From contig NZ_RBKT01000001.1 of the NCBI RefSeq assembly GCF_003633685.1, positions 5,022,001 through 5,086,000 of the forward strand: a DNA stretch of 64,000 nucleotides, written 5' to 3'. Both the position numbers and the translations under genes were made by a program. Shown here in pieces: positions 31,420-41,800 of this stretch. How positions within the stretch are numbered: position 1 is the stretch's first letter; each line of letters begins with the position of its first letter. The notes under the pieces are model-generated. The model worked only from the letters and a program-made list of their open reading frames with translations, was not told the origin of the DNA and did no database searches. This stretch comes from Micromonospora pisi. Lineage in GTDB: Bacteria > Actinomycetota > Actinomycetes > Mycobacteriales > Micromonosporaceae.

Positions 31420-32994
31420 ATGGACACTTCACCCACGACGGTGCCGGGAGCCACGAAAGACTCCGTGCAGCCGGCGACCGTGATCGAACCGGTGCAGCGG
31501 CGCGCGCTGCCGAACGGGCTCGCCTCCACACTGGTCTTCCTCGCCAGCGGCGCGGTGCTCGTGCTGGAGACCGTGTCACTGCGCCTGGTCGGCCCGTACC
31601 TCGGCGTCACCCTCCAGGTCACCAGCTCGGTGATCGGGGTGGCGCTCGGCGCGATCGCGTACGGCGCCTGGCTCGGCGGCTGGCTCGCCGACCGCCGCGA
31701 CCCCCGTACGCTGCTCGCCCCGGCTCTCGTGCTCGCCGGCATCACCACCGCGATCACCCTGCCGGTGGTCCGGTACGCCGGTGAGGTGCTCCGTGGTGGT
31801 GCCACCGCCGGCATCCTGCTGCTCACCGCGCTGGCCGTCTTCCTGCCGGCCGCCCTGCTCGCCGCGGTCACCCCGCTGGTGGTCAAACTCCAGCTCAGTG
31901 ACCTGAACCGGACCGGTCAGGTGGTCGGCCGGCTCTCCAGCATCGGCACCCTCGGCGGCATCACCGCCACCCTCGGCACCGGCTTCGTGCTGGTCGCCGC
32001 CCTGCCGAGCACCGTCATCATGGTCGGGCTCGCGCTGCTGCTCGGGCTCACCGGGCTCTGGCTCGGCTACTACCTGTGGCGGCAGGAGCGGACCTCGGTG
32101 CCGGGGCGGCCCGGAGTCAAGGCTGCGGTGGCGCTGCTCGGACTCGTCGCGGCGGGGCTGGCCACGGTCGCACCGAACCCCTGCGACGTGGAGACCGCGT
32201 ACCACTGCGCCCGGGTCGAGGTCGACGCGGAGAACCCGGACGGGCGGCTGCTCGTACTCAACTCGGCCTGGCATTCCTACGTCGACCTGGCCGACCCCAC
32301 CCACCTGGAGTTCGAGTACACCCAGTGGATCGGCGCGGTCGCGGACGTGGCCGCCCCGGCCGGGCAGCGGCTGGACGCGGTGCACCTCGGCGGCGGCGGC
32401 TTCACCATCCCCACCTACCTGAGCGCCACCCGGCCCGGCACGGTCAACACCGTCTTCGAGATCGACGGTGAGCTGGTCGAGCTGGGGCGGCGGGAGCTGG
32501 GCGTGAAGCCCGGCCCGGAGCTGCGGCCGGTGGTCGGCGACGCCCGGATGCTCGTCGGCGATCTGCCGGACGACAGCGCCGACCTGGTGGTCGGTGACGC
32601 GTTCGGACACCTCGTGGTCCCCTGGCACCTGGCGACCCGGGAGATGGCGGCCGACATCCGGCGGGTGGTCCGCCCCGGTGGCCTCTACGTCCAGAACGTG
32701 ATCGACTATCCGCCGCTGCGCTTCATCCGCGCCGAACTCGCCACCGTCAGGGCCGAGTTCGGCCACCTCGCGCTGGTCGCGCCGCCGGCCGCGATCAGCG
32801 GCGCGCAGGGGGCGAACTTCCTCATCGTCGCCGCCGACACCCCGTTGCCGCTGGAGGCGTTGCGCCAACGGCTGGGCGAGAACGAGGGATCGGTCACCGT
32901 GCTCGACGGGGCGGCCCTGGACCAGTTCATCGACGACGCGCTGGTCCTCACCGACGAGTTCGCCCCGGTCGACCAGCTCCTCGCCACCGCCTGA
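31420..32994 (+). CDS. Membrane protein fused to spermidine synthase-like domain, 524 aa
   Basis: The N-terminal half has about seven membrane helices (from LVFLASGAVLVLETVSLRLV to TVIMVGLALLLGLTGLWLGYY). The C-terminal half (about residues 255-520) is a spermidine synthase-like Rossmann domain: DAVHLGGGGFTIPTYL (SAM-binding loop), NTVFEIDGELVELG, and VVGDAFGHLVVPWHL at the catalytic loop. In such fused MFS/spermidine-synthase proteins polyamine synthesis is mostly unproven. It lies 36 bases after the secreted coiled-coil gene. Confidence 0.88.
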   Translation: MDTSPTTVPGATKDSVQPATVIEPVQRRALPNGLASTLVFLASGAVLVLETVSLRLVGPYLGVTLQVTSSVIGVALGAIAYGAWLGGWLADRRDPRTLLAPALVLAGITTAITLPVVRYAGEVLRGGATAGILLLTALAVFLPAALLAAVTPLVVKLQLSDLNRTGQVVGRLSSIGTLGGITATLGTGFVLVAALPSTVIMVGLALLLGLTGLWLGYYLWRQERTSVPGRPGVKAAVALLGLVAAGLATVAPNPCDVETAYHCARVEVDAENPDGRLLVLNSAWHSYVDLADPTHLEFEYTQWIGAVADVAAPAGQRLDAVHLGGGGFTIPTYLSATRPGTVNTVFEIDGELVELGRRELGVKPGPELRPVVGDARMLVGDLPDDSADLVVGDAFGHLVVPWHLATREMAADIRRVVRPGGLYVQNVIDYPPLRFIRAELATVRAEFGHLALVAPPAAISGAQGANFLIVAADTPLPLEALRQRLGENEGSVTVLDGAALDQFIDDALVLTDEFAPVDQLLATA

Positions 32995-33112
32995 GCACCT
33001 GTCCCGGCGAGGGCGGATAGTTATTCATCTCTTGGTCAACCGCTGACCGCCTGACCGTCGCCCGTCGACGGTTGGATCGGGGGCCCACCCCGAAGACGTC
33101 AGGAGATCAGCG

Positions 33113-34245
33113 GTGCGACGTACCCTTTCCATTCTCGGCCTGGCCGGCGTCCTGCTGGCGGCGGTGGTGGCGATCCCCACCTCGTCGTTCGCCGCCCGCG
33201 ACAGCGACGAGTCGGACGAGCGGCACGCGGACAAGCCGCGTGGGGCGGCCAAGCCACTGGTGATCGCGCACCGGGGCGCCAGCGGTTACCGGCCCGAACA
33301 CACCCTGGAGTCGTACCGGTTGGCGATCCGGATGGGCGCCGACTACATCGAGCCGGACCTGGTCCCGACCCGGGACGGGGTGCTGGTCGCCCGGCACGAG
33401 AACGAGATCTCCGGCACCACCGACGTCGCCGACCACCCGGAGTTCGCCGGCCGCAAGGCCACCAAATCCATCGACGGGGTGGCGGTGACCGGCTGGTTCA
33501 CCGAGGACTTCACCCTGGCCGAGCTGAAGACGCTGCGGGCCAAGGAACGGCTGCCGCTGGTCCGCCCGACCAACACCGCGTTCGACGGCACCCTGGAGAT
33601 CCCGACCCTTCAGGAGGTCATCGATCTGGCGGCGGCGGAGAGCCGTCGGCTGGGCCGGACGATCGGCATCTACCCGGAGACCAAGCACCCCACCTACTTC
33701 CAGTCGATCGGGCTGGCCCTGGAGGAGCCGCTGGTCCGGGTGCTCCACCGCAACGGCCTGAACAGCCGCAAGGACGCGGTGTTCCTGCAGTCCTTCGAGA
33801 CCGCGAACCTGCGCAAGCTGAGCAAGATGACCGACGTACGGCTGATCCAGCTCCTCGACGGCACCGGGCGGCCGTACGACTTCACCGTCGCCGGGGACGC
33901 GCGTACCTACCAGGATCTGGTCAAGCCGGAGAACCTGAAGTGGATCAGCACGTACGCGGACGGGATCGGCACCACCAAGAACCTGCTCGTGCCCCGGGAC
34001 GCCAGCGGCAAGCTGCTCGCCCCGACCACCGTCGTACGTGACGCCCACCGGGTCGGGCTCGACGTGCACGCCTGGACCTTCCGGCGGAGAACCAGTTCCT
34101 TCCGGTCGACTTCCGGATCGGCACCGACCCGAACGCCCGTGGTGACATCACGGCCGAGTACGAACTCTTCTTTGGCCTCGGCCTCGACGGTGTGTTCAGC
34201 GACCACGCGGACACCGCCGTGGCCGCCCGCGCCGCCCTCCGCTGA
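33113..34245 (+). pseudogene. Secreted glycerophosphodiester phosphodiesterase, frameshifted near C-terminus
   Basis: A signal peptide (about residues 1-28) and GDPD catalytic domain: IAHRGASGYRPEHTLESYRL with catalytic His and Arg, YIEPDLVPTRDGVLVARHE, TIGIYPETKHPTYF, and VFLQSFETANLRKL. It would split glycerophosphodiesters outside the cell. After residue 323 (HAWTFR) the frame slips: the continuous frame goes on with a foreign Ser/Thr tail to 34270, while the next frame reads ENQFLPVDFRIGTDPNARGD and then FFGLGLDGVFSDHADTAVAAR up to 34245, exactly the family's C-terminus. One G is missing after 34084 in a run expected to read CGGGCGG. It is either a real null mutation or a base-calling error. 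Confidence 0.8.
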
Positions 34246-34248
34246 TGT

Positions 34249-34301
34249 GAAAGGAAGGGCCCCTTGTTAACGCATAGCGTTAACAAGGGGCCCTTCCTTT
34301 C
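34249..34301. terminator. Perfect 25-base palindrome (repeat family copy 2)
   Basis: Arms 34249-34273 and 34277-34301 with loop ATA. Core AAGGGCCCCTTGTTAAC is identical to the copy at 22705-22757. It separates the converging phosphodiesterase and HAD hydrolase genes and should stop transcription from both sides. Confidence 0.9.
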
Positions 34302-34312
34302 GTGGGAGCGGC

Positions 34313-35029
34313 TCAGAAGTGGTGCAGGAGGTCCGGGAAGGAGGTGAGGGTCAGCACCCGGTCGTCGTCGGGGTCGATCTCGGCGTGATCCAACGCCCAG
34401 GGGTGCGGGTCCGGGATGTAGACCGCGTTCAGGCCCGCCGCACGGGCGGGGAGGATGTCCGACTTGGGGGAGTTGCCGATCATCCAGGTGGCGTTCAGGT
34501 CCAGCCGCTGTTCGATCGCCAGCCTCCGGTAGACCTCGACGTTCTTCTCCGGCACGATGTGCGTGCCGCGGAAGTGGTGCCCCAGACCGGAAGCGTCGAT
34601 TTTGCGCTGCTGTTCGTCGACGTCGCCCTTGGTCAGCAGCAACAGGTGGTGCCGCCGGCCCAGTTCGGCGAGGGTGTCGGCGACCCCGGGCACCAGTTCC
34701 ACCCGACGTTCCACCAGCGCCACCGCCAGTTCCTCGATCCGCCGCCGCTCCGCCTCGGTGGCTGGGCGCTCACGGAGCCGGGACAGGCATTCCGCGAGAC
34801 TGTGCAGGAAGATCGCGCTGCCGTACCCGTGCGTGACCACGTTCGCCCGTTCGATGTCGTCGAGGATCGCGCGGATCTCGGCACGGTCCAGGGTCGGGTG
34901 GGCCACCCATTCGAGGAAGTCGTCGATCACCCGCTCGAACAGGATGTTGTTCTCCCAGAGCGTGTCGTCGGCGTCGAAGATGAGCACCTGTCCGGTGCGT
35001 TGTCCGCCGGAGACCCCGGTACGTTCCAC
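34313..35029 (-). CDS. HAD-superfamily hydrolase, 238 aa
   Basis: HAD motifs in order: motif I VLIFDADDTLWENN (nucleophile Asp, residues about 15-28), a helical cap (about 35-110), motif II HLLLLTKGD, conserved Lys in RGTHIVPEKNVEVY, and motif IV MIGNSPKSDILPARAAG. It is a cytoplasmic phosphatase of unknown substrate. GTG 35029 has GGGGGGAA a few bases upstream and leaves a short N-terminus before motif I; the frame is open to 35212. Confidence 0.88.
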   Translation of the reverse strand: MERTGVSGGQRTGQVLIFDADDTLWENNILFERVIDDFLEWVAHPTLDRAEIRAILDDIERANVVTHGYGSAIFLHSLAECLSRLRERPATEAERRRIEELAVALVERRVELVPGVADTLAELGRRHHLLLLTKGDVDEQQRKIDASGLGHHFRGTHIVPEKNVEVYRRLAIEQRLDLNATWMIGNSPKSDILPARAAGLNAVYIPDPHPWALDHAEIDPDDDRVLTLTSFPDLLHHF

Positions 35030-35439
35030 GGTTCCCCCCTCGTTGGTCCGCGTGGGACTGTAGCCAACCGGTTCACCATGAAGCGAGTAAGTTCCCGGGC
35101 CCGGCGGCGGAGCACCGAGTGGCGGTTCGTCAAGTGGTTTGTCATTAACTGATGAAGGCCACGGAGGCGGGTGCACTGCTCCGCCAGATCGGATATTTCT
35201 TCTTGTACGCAACTCCGTCGATGTGTGCCGATCATCGGGGCCGGGGCGGTGACGTACCGCCTTTGTCTGGCTCGTCAGCAGTGTGAACGTGGGCCGACCG
35301 GGAGTGCGTACGACGGTGGGGTGGGCGTGACCTTGATGATCAATTCATGGCGGTCATCTCGCGCGGCGCGGACACCCGTAGACCGATCCACGACGCTCGG
35401 GTAGTTTCCGCAGCCAGGACCGATGACGGGAGACCGGCG
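35030..35439. other. Divergent intergenic region, no gene seen
   Basis: Four hundred bases between two divergent start codons. AT-rich patches lie around 35140-35155 and 35335-35345, where promoters could be. No ORF with a credible start or motif. Confidence 0.4.
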
Positions 35440-36042
35440 GTGGGGACGTACGCGGTCGTGACAAAGGCGCCACCCGAGCGGGTATGCGAGGCGGTACGCG
35501 CGGGTCGGGTCGGCGGGTTCGTGGCACCCGACCCGCTCGGCACGATAGTGCTCTTCGACCCCCCGCCCGGGAGCAGATCCAGCAGCCGCCGGCTGGCCAG
35601 ACCGGCGGCCGAACTCGTCCGGCGGACCGCCGTACCGGCCTGGATGCTGCTGGCGAACGAGTCGCTGGCCGAGGCGATGATGCTGACGACCGGCTCGGGC
35701 CCGCAGAGCCTACAGTGGGCGGCTGACTGGCAACCGTCGGAGGACCCGGCCGAATACCTCTCCGACCGCAAGGCGTGGGACGCCTACTGCGCGGAGATCG
35801 CCGCCGGCTACGGCGAGCCGGACCGGGGGGCCGACCTGGCCCTGATCCGCAACGATCCGGTGCCGGGACGCCCACAGCCGCTGATGGCGGACCTGTTGCG
35901 TCAGGTGTGCCGGGTGTTCGACCTGCCGGACGTGGCGGTGGGGCGCTCCCTGCTCGTCGGCGACGAACCCGGACTCTACGAGGCGGAGCGGGTCGACGGG
36001 TCGTCGTACGGGCTTCTCGGCCGCCTGCTGGCCCGGTCCTGA
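35440..36042 (+). CDS. Hypothetical protein, 200 aa
   Basis: Starts with a strand-helix unit (VGTYAVVTKAPPERVCEAVRAG), then GGFVAPDPLGTIVLFDPP, a central helix rich in small residues, and an acidic end (LLVGDEPGLYEAERVDGSS). No signal peptide, membrane span or known motif. GTG 35440 is chosen since GGGAGA lies upstream and the protein then begins on a beta strand; the frame is open to 35347. One base separates its stop from the start of the next gene, so the two are probably co-translated. Confidence 0.6.
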   Translation: MGTYAVVTKAPPERVCEAVRAGRVGGFVAPDPLGTIVLFDPPPGSRSSSRRLARPAAELVRRTAVPAWMLLANESLAEAMMLTTGSGPQSLQWAADWQPSEDPAEYLSDRKAWDAYCAEIAAGYGEPDRGADLALIRNDPVPGRPQPLMADLLRQVCRVFDLPDVAVGRSLLVGDEPGLYEAERVDGSSYGLLGRLLARS

Positions 36043-36043
36043 C

Positions 36044-37369
36044 ATGACCGGACCGGCAACGGATTCCGGGACGTCCGAGACGATCCTCGCGGTCCGCGCC
36101 ACCAGCCACCGGTTGCGGACCCTGGGCGCCGCCGCGCCGGACCGGATGTGGCACGAGGCCGACGGCTGGACCCGGCTCACCACATCCACTGCCGGCGCCG
36201 ATGACGTGGCCGCGCCGGAACCCGCCGGGATCAGCGTCGCCGCCCGGGTGCCGGCATGTCTGATCACAGTGGACGACGGCGGGTTGCGGCTCACCGCCTG
36301 TGGGCCGGACGGGGTCGCGGTCGGACCACTCGACGCCGGTTGCACCGAGGCGGACGCGGCGTCAGCGGTCACCCTCTTCGGGCTGCCCGACGGCACCGGG
36401 CTGTTGCACCGGGCGCTGAGCAGCCCGTCCCCGGCCTACGACCGCCCGGCCCGGCTCGCCGACGTCTGCCGTTGCCTGGGAATGCCGCTGGAACTGCTGA
36501 CCCCGGCCGGGTCCGACGGTGCCGTCGTGGTCGCCCGGCCGGCGGGCGGACCGGAGGCCGGCGTGGTCCTGGTGTACGCCCCGGCGGTGGTCGCCGCGGC
36601 CGAGGCACCGCTGACCCGGCAGTCCGCGTGGACGGTGCCGGTCGACGGACTGCGCAGCCTGCACCTCTGGGACGGGCGGGGTCCACGGGCCAACCTGACG
36701 GTCGCGGCCGAGGTGCTCGCCGACCGGCGCTGGCCCACGATCACCTACTGGTGGTCGGAGCGGACCGCCGGCTTCATGCTGACCCGGCGCAAGCGGGTGG
36801 TGGGGGCGCACGAGTGGGGCGGTGACGCCCCGGTCACCCCGGAGGGGACCGCGCGGGCGGGCCGGCAGTTGGCCGAACAGTTCGGCGTGGCGGAGCAGGC
36901 GTTGACCGTGATCGGGTTGCTGCGCCGTACGGATCTGCCGCCGAAGCAGGCGCTCGTCGAGTTGGGAGAGCTGCTCGACCTGCCGGTCGAGATGGTCGGG
37001 CGTACCGCCGGGGAGTTGGCCGAGTGGGCCGGGTCGGTGCCGGGCGCGATCCGGACCGAGCGGCTGAGTCTCGCCGGTGCCGTGATCCACTCTGTCCGGG
37101 AGCACCGGATGAAGTCACCACCGGAGGATCTGTACCACGCCCGCCCGATGTGGCAGCGCCTGCTCAGCGGCCTGACGTTGCTGGTGTTCGTACCGATGAC
37201 GGTCTTCTTCGCGGCGAGTTGGCTGCGGGGTGAGGGGAGCGGTTGGTGGGTGCTGCTCGGACTCGTCCTGACCCTGGACATGGCATGGGGCGTACGTCCG
37301 GGCCGGCGCAGCCGGATGCGGGTCAACCGGGGCGTCACCTCGCCCGGCGACCCCGACCGGCACCCCTGA
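36044..37369 (+). CDS. Hypothetical membrane-anchored protein, 441 aa
   Basis: The first 320 residues are soluble, with an Ala/Gly-rich beta region (AGVVLVYAPAVVAAAEAPL) and a helical part (TARAGRQLAEQFGVAEQALTVIGLL). Two membrane helices lie near the end (LLSGLTLLVFVPMTVFFAASWL and WWVLLGLVLTLDMAWGV), so the bulk of the protein is cytoplasmic if the tail is an anchor. I do not recognise the family. It follows the 200-aa gene by one base; its 3' end overlaps the convergent HEAT-repeat gene by 35 bases. Confidence 0.65.
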   Translation: MTGPATDSGTSETILAVRATSHRLRTLGAAAPDRMWHEADGWTRLTTSTAGADDVAAPEPAGISVAARVPACLITVDDGGLRLTACGPDGVAVGPLDAGCTEADAASAVTLFGLPDGTGLLHRALSSPSPAYDRPARLADVCRCLGMPLELLTPAGSDGAVVVARPAGGPEAGVVLVYAPAVVAAAEAPLTRQSAWTVPVDGLRSLHLWDGRGPRANLTVAAEVLADRRWPTITYWWSERTAGFMLTRRKRVVGAHEWGGDAPVTPEGTARAGRQLAEQFGVAEQALTVIGLLRRTDLPPKQALVELGELLDLPVEMVGRTAGELAEWAGSVPGAIRTERLSLAGAVIHSVREHRMKSPPEDLYHARPMWQRLLSGLTLLVFVPMTVFFAASWLRGEGSGWWVLLGLVLTLDMAWGVRPGRRSRMRVNRGVTSPGDPDRHP

Positions 37370-38627
37370 GCGTCGCCCCTGCTCGTAGGGAGAGGGTGGT
37401 TTCCCGTACGACTGCCGGAGCCGGGTCGCGCAGCAACGGAATGAGCTCTTCGGGGTCGACCTCGGCTAGTAGCCGCAGTCCCCTCACCGCCTCGGCCCGG
37501 ACCCGGGGTGTCGGGTGGGTCAGCAGCCGGCGGAGCAGCGGCACGTCCGCGCCCGAGCCGGTCTCGACGAGTCCGGCGATCGCACCGGCCGAGGGGACCG
37601 GCTCGCCTACCGCCGACCGGTACCGTTCCAGCGCGTCGAGCCCGGTACGGCGGGCGGCGTCCCGCGCGACCGCCCGTACCAGTGGCGCGGGGTCGGTGAG
37701 GTGGTGCGTCACCTCCTCGTCGGCGCCGGTCCGGACCAGACCGGTCAGGGCGAGCACCCGCACCTCGGACCGAGGGCTGCGACTCAGCCGGTGCAGGATC
37801 GGCAACCGGCGGCTCCAGACCGCCTCGCGGCAGGCGGCTTCGGCCGCGCTGGCCCGGATCCACCCGTCGACGTCGGACTCGGCGGTAGCCACCAGGTCGT
37901 CGACGCTCAGCCAGCTCTGGGCCCGGCTGACCCCGTACGTGAAACGGCGGGTCCGGACGTCGGCGGAACCGGCCAGGCGCATGCGTACGTGGACCGGGGC
38001 GGCGAGCAGCGCGGCCGTCACCTGGGCGTGTGCGAACCCGCCACGGAGCCGTTCGCCGAGCAGCAGCGCCATCGGCAGCGCGGCCGGTAGGTAGGAGTTG
38101 GCGTTCTCCGCGAGCAGCAGTGCCAGACCGGCCCGAGCGGGGTCGCGCACCTGCTTGACCCAGTCGGCGGTACGCAGGACGAGGAACGGCGTCAGTTCCG
38201 GATACTCCATGTCGAGCATCGCCGCGACGGCTCGTTCGCGTACGTGTCCGTCGCCGTCCATGCTGGCGATGGCGGCCAGCACCGGTCCCGCCGACGGCTC
38301 GTCGAGCCGGGTCGCCAGCCGTGTGACAGCCGTCGTCACGGTCGGCAGGTCAGGCCATCCACGTCGGACGTGCTCGTCGAGCCGGGCGAGCATGCGGGGC
38401 TTGGCACCGAGCAGCATGAGGGCCGCGCACTCGGTTTCCCGGCCGCCCCCGCTCTCGGCGAGTGCGGCGAGCGTAACGATCAGCCGGTCGAGCGCCTCCC
38501 CGTTCAGGCTGGTCGCCTCCCGCGCCGCGACCGCCACCTCGTCGAGCCCCGCCCGGGCGGGCGGTTCCGCCCCGGGGCCTGACGCTTCCGGTTCGGTCGC
38601 TGCCCGACGTGCCCGCTTCACCCACAT
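37335..38627 (-). CDS. HEAT-repeat protein, 430 aa
   Basis: The sequence is a string of helix pairs of the HEAT type, for example RSEVRVLALTGLVRTGADEE, APLVRAVARDAARRTGLD, TPRVRAEAVRGLRLLAEVDP and APAVVRETTLSLRAG. It should be a scaffold that binds other proteins. No signal peptide. The start ATG at 38627 (MWVKRARR) is preferred to upstream ones because the extra residues lack conservation-like features; a GTG two codons before is also possible. It overlaps the end of the membrane-anchored gene by 35 bases. Confidence 0.82.
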   Translation of the reverse strand: MWVKRARRAATEPEASGPGAEPPARAGLDEVAVAAREATSLNGEALDRLIVTLAALAESGGGRETECAALMLLGAKPRMLARLDEHVRRGWPDLPTVTTAVTRLATRLDEPSAGPVLAAIASMDGDGHVRERAVAAMLDMEYPELTPFLVLRTADWVKQVRDPARAGLALLLAENANSYLPAALPMALLLGERLRGGFAHAQVTAALLAAPVHVRMRLAGSADVRTRRFTYGVSRAQSWLSVDDLVATAESDVDGWIRASAAEAACREAVWSRRLPILHRLSRSPRSEVRVLALTGLVRTGADEEVTHHLTDPAPLVRAVARDAARRTGLDALERYRSAVGEPVPSAGAIAGLVETGSGADVPLLRRLLTHPTPRVRAEAVRGLRLLAEVDPEELIPLLRDPAPAVVRETTLSLRAGATLRGAGRGRRAR

Positions 38628-38815
38628 CACGCCGACATCCTGCCGCACTCGACGGCTGGCACCCAGCGAGTTCCGGTGCGAATCGCCGCAGGTCACCGAC
38701 GAGCCCCTCCGGGTGGGTCGGGGCCTGACACCGAGCCGGCAGACCTACCCTAAATGATCTTGCAGGCGTAATCTCCCGGGCGTTCACCGGACAACCAAGA
38801 TTGAGGAAACCACCC

Positions 38816-41800
38816 ATGTCACCACGTTCCCGGGGGATCGGCCTCACCGCCGTGATCTCCGCGTTCCTGGCGGTGGCCGGAGGGTCGCCAGCCATGGCGG
38901 CAGCCGGTCCCGCCCCCGAACCTGCCACCGGCACACCGACCCCCACGGCGTTCGCCACCCCTCCCGGCACCCACACGATCACCCTGATCACCGGTGACGT
39001 CGTCACCACCAGGGAAAGTGGCGCCCAGGGCGGCACCGTCCAGGTACGGCGCCCCGACGGCGGCCCCGCCGACGCGCGGATCGTCGAAGCCGGCGACAGC
39101 CTCTACGTGTACCCGCAGGCCGCCCTGCCGTACGTCGCCGCCAACACCCTCGACAAGCGGCTCTTCGACATCACCTCGCTGGTCGCCGACGGCTACGACG
39201 ACGCGCACCTCGACCGGCTGCCGCTCATCGTCACGTACACGGACGCGGCCCAGGGCCTGCGGGCCGACGCCGCACCGACGGGAGCCGTACGGACCCGAAC
39301 CCTCAGCAGCATCCAGGGCGCGGCGGTCAGCACCGAACGTGACCGCGCCGCCGACTTCTGGACCTCGGTCACGTCGAACCCGGCGAACCACACCACCGCG
39401 AAATCCACGTCGGACGCCGGCCCGAGCTTCGGCGCCGGCATCGACAAGATCTGGCTCGACGGGCGGGTCCACCCCGACCTCGCCGAGACCACCGCACAGA
39501 TCGGCGCCCCCGAGGTCTGGGCCGGCGGCGACACCGGCAAGGGCGTACGCGTCGCCGTGCTGGACACCGGCATCGACGCCGACCACCCGGACCTGACCGA
39601 CCAGATCGCCGACTCGGCCGTCTTCGTACCGGACGAGGAGATCGTCGACCGGATCGGACACGGCACCCACGTCGCCTCGACCATCGCCGGCACCGGCGCC
39701 GCCTCCGACGGACGGGAGAAGGGCGTCGCCCCCGGCGCCAGTCTCGCCATCGGCAAGGTCCTCAGCGACCAGGGCTACGGGCTCGACTCGTGGATCCTCG
39801 CCGGTATGGAATGGGCCGTACGCGACGCCGACGCGAAAATCGTCAACATGAGCCTCGGCTCGGACCAGCCCAGCGACGGCTCCGACCCGCTCAGCCGAGC
39901 CGTCGACACGCTCAGCGCCGAAACCGGTGCGCTCTTCGTCGTCGCCGCCGGCAACTCCGGCGCCCCCTCCGCGATCAGCGCACCCGGCGCCGCCGACGCC
40001 GCGCTGACCGTCGGCGCCGTCGACGGCAACGACGAACTCGCCCCCTTCTCCAGCCAGGGACCGCGCCTCGGCGACGAGGCGCTCAAGCCCGAGCTGACCG
40101 GCCCCGGCGTCGCCGTGCTCGCGGCACACTCGCAGTACGCACCCGGCGAAGAGGGCTACTACCAGTCGATGGACGGCACCTCGATGGCCACCCCGCACGT
40201 CGCCGGGGCCGCCGCGCTGCTCGCCGCCGCACACCCCGGTTGGACCGGGCAGCAACTCAAGGACGCCCTGGTCAGCACGACCAAGGCCACCCCGTCGTAC
40301 GACGCCTACCAGGGCGGCACCGGCCGGGTCGACGTCGCCGCCGCCGTACGGGCACCGATCGTCGCCACCGGCACCGCGTACGCCGCGGTGCCGTACGACC
40401 GGAAGTCGGGCACCACGAACCTGGCGTCCGCCGCGGCCCCCGGCCCGGTCAAGCGTCCGGTGACCTACACCAACACCACCGCCCGACCGATCACGCTCGA
40501 CCTGGCGCTCGACGCCGCGACCGCGCCGACCGGGCTCTTCGCCCTCTCCGCCAACCGGGTGACCGTGCCCGCGAACGGCACCGCCACCGTGACCCTGACC
40601 CTGAACACCGACCGGGCCACGACCGGCGCCCACCACACCGGTCAGATCGTCGCCACCGGCAACGGGACCGTGCTGGCCCGCACCGCCATCGGCGTCGGCA
40701 CCGTCACCCCCTACCACTGGCTGACGCTGCGGCTCACCGACCGCAGTGGCAAGCCCATGGCCGGCCTGGTGGAACTCGGCCGGAGCGGCAACTTCGGACC
40801 CGACTTCGTCAACATCGGTGACGACGGCGAACTCAGACTGCTGCTGCAGCAGGACGTCTACTCGGCGCTGGTCTTCGCCAACATCCCCGGCAGCCACGGA
40901 CCGAACTCGAACGGCCTGGCCCTGCTCGGCGACCCCGACATCGACCTGCGGGTCGACACCACGGTCACCATGGACGCGTCCAAGGTCCGCCAGATCCAGT
41001 CGACCGTCCCACGGCCGACCGGCGACACCTACGCCCGGCTCGACTACCACCGCACCATGGGCGGCGGCCACTGGCGCTCGTTCATCGAGGCGGGCGTCTT
41101 CTACGACAGCTTCTGGGCCGTACCGAGCAGCGACAAGGTCACCCACGGCGACTTCTACCTCAATGCCCGCTGGCGCAAGGAACAGCCGGTGCTCAGCGTC
41201 GCCAGCGCCAAGGCCGACTTCGACGACCTGGTACGCCAGTCCGGCACCACCCAACTGCCGAAGGGGAAGTGGAACCTGTCGGCGGTCTACGCGGGTGACG
41301 GCGGCACCGCCGACTACACCCGGCTCGACGCCCGGGGCAAGGTCGTCGTCGTACGCCAGAACGACAACGTGAGCGGCACCGACCAGGCCGCCGCCGCGAC
41401 CGCGGCCGGGGCGAAACTGATGCTGGTGGTGAACGACCACCCGTGGCGGGAGGTCCGTGACTACTCGGTGGACTTCTTCACCCCCACCCCGATCGAGGTG
41501 GCCCAGCTCAGCATGGACGAGGGGCAGGCGCTGATCGACCAGATCCGGCGCGGGACGACGAAACTCAGCGTCGCCTCCCAACCGGCCGCCGACTACGTCT
41601 ACGACCTGGTCCAGATCCACCACAACACGATTCCGAGCGAGCTGACCCGGCGGGAAACCGACCGGACCCTCGCCCGGATCGACGTCGGCTTCCCCTTCCC
41701 GGCCGGCGCCACCCGGGGCGGCGAGTTCCGGTTCGACTGGCCGGCCTACTCCGACTGGGGCATCGGGGTGACGAGCAACCGGCCGCTGGCCCCGGTACGG

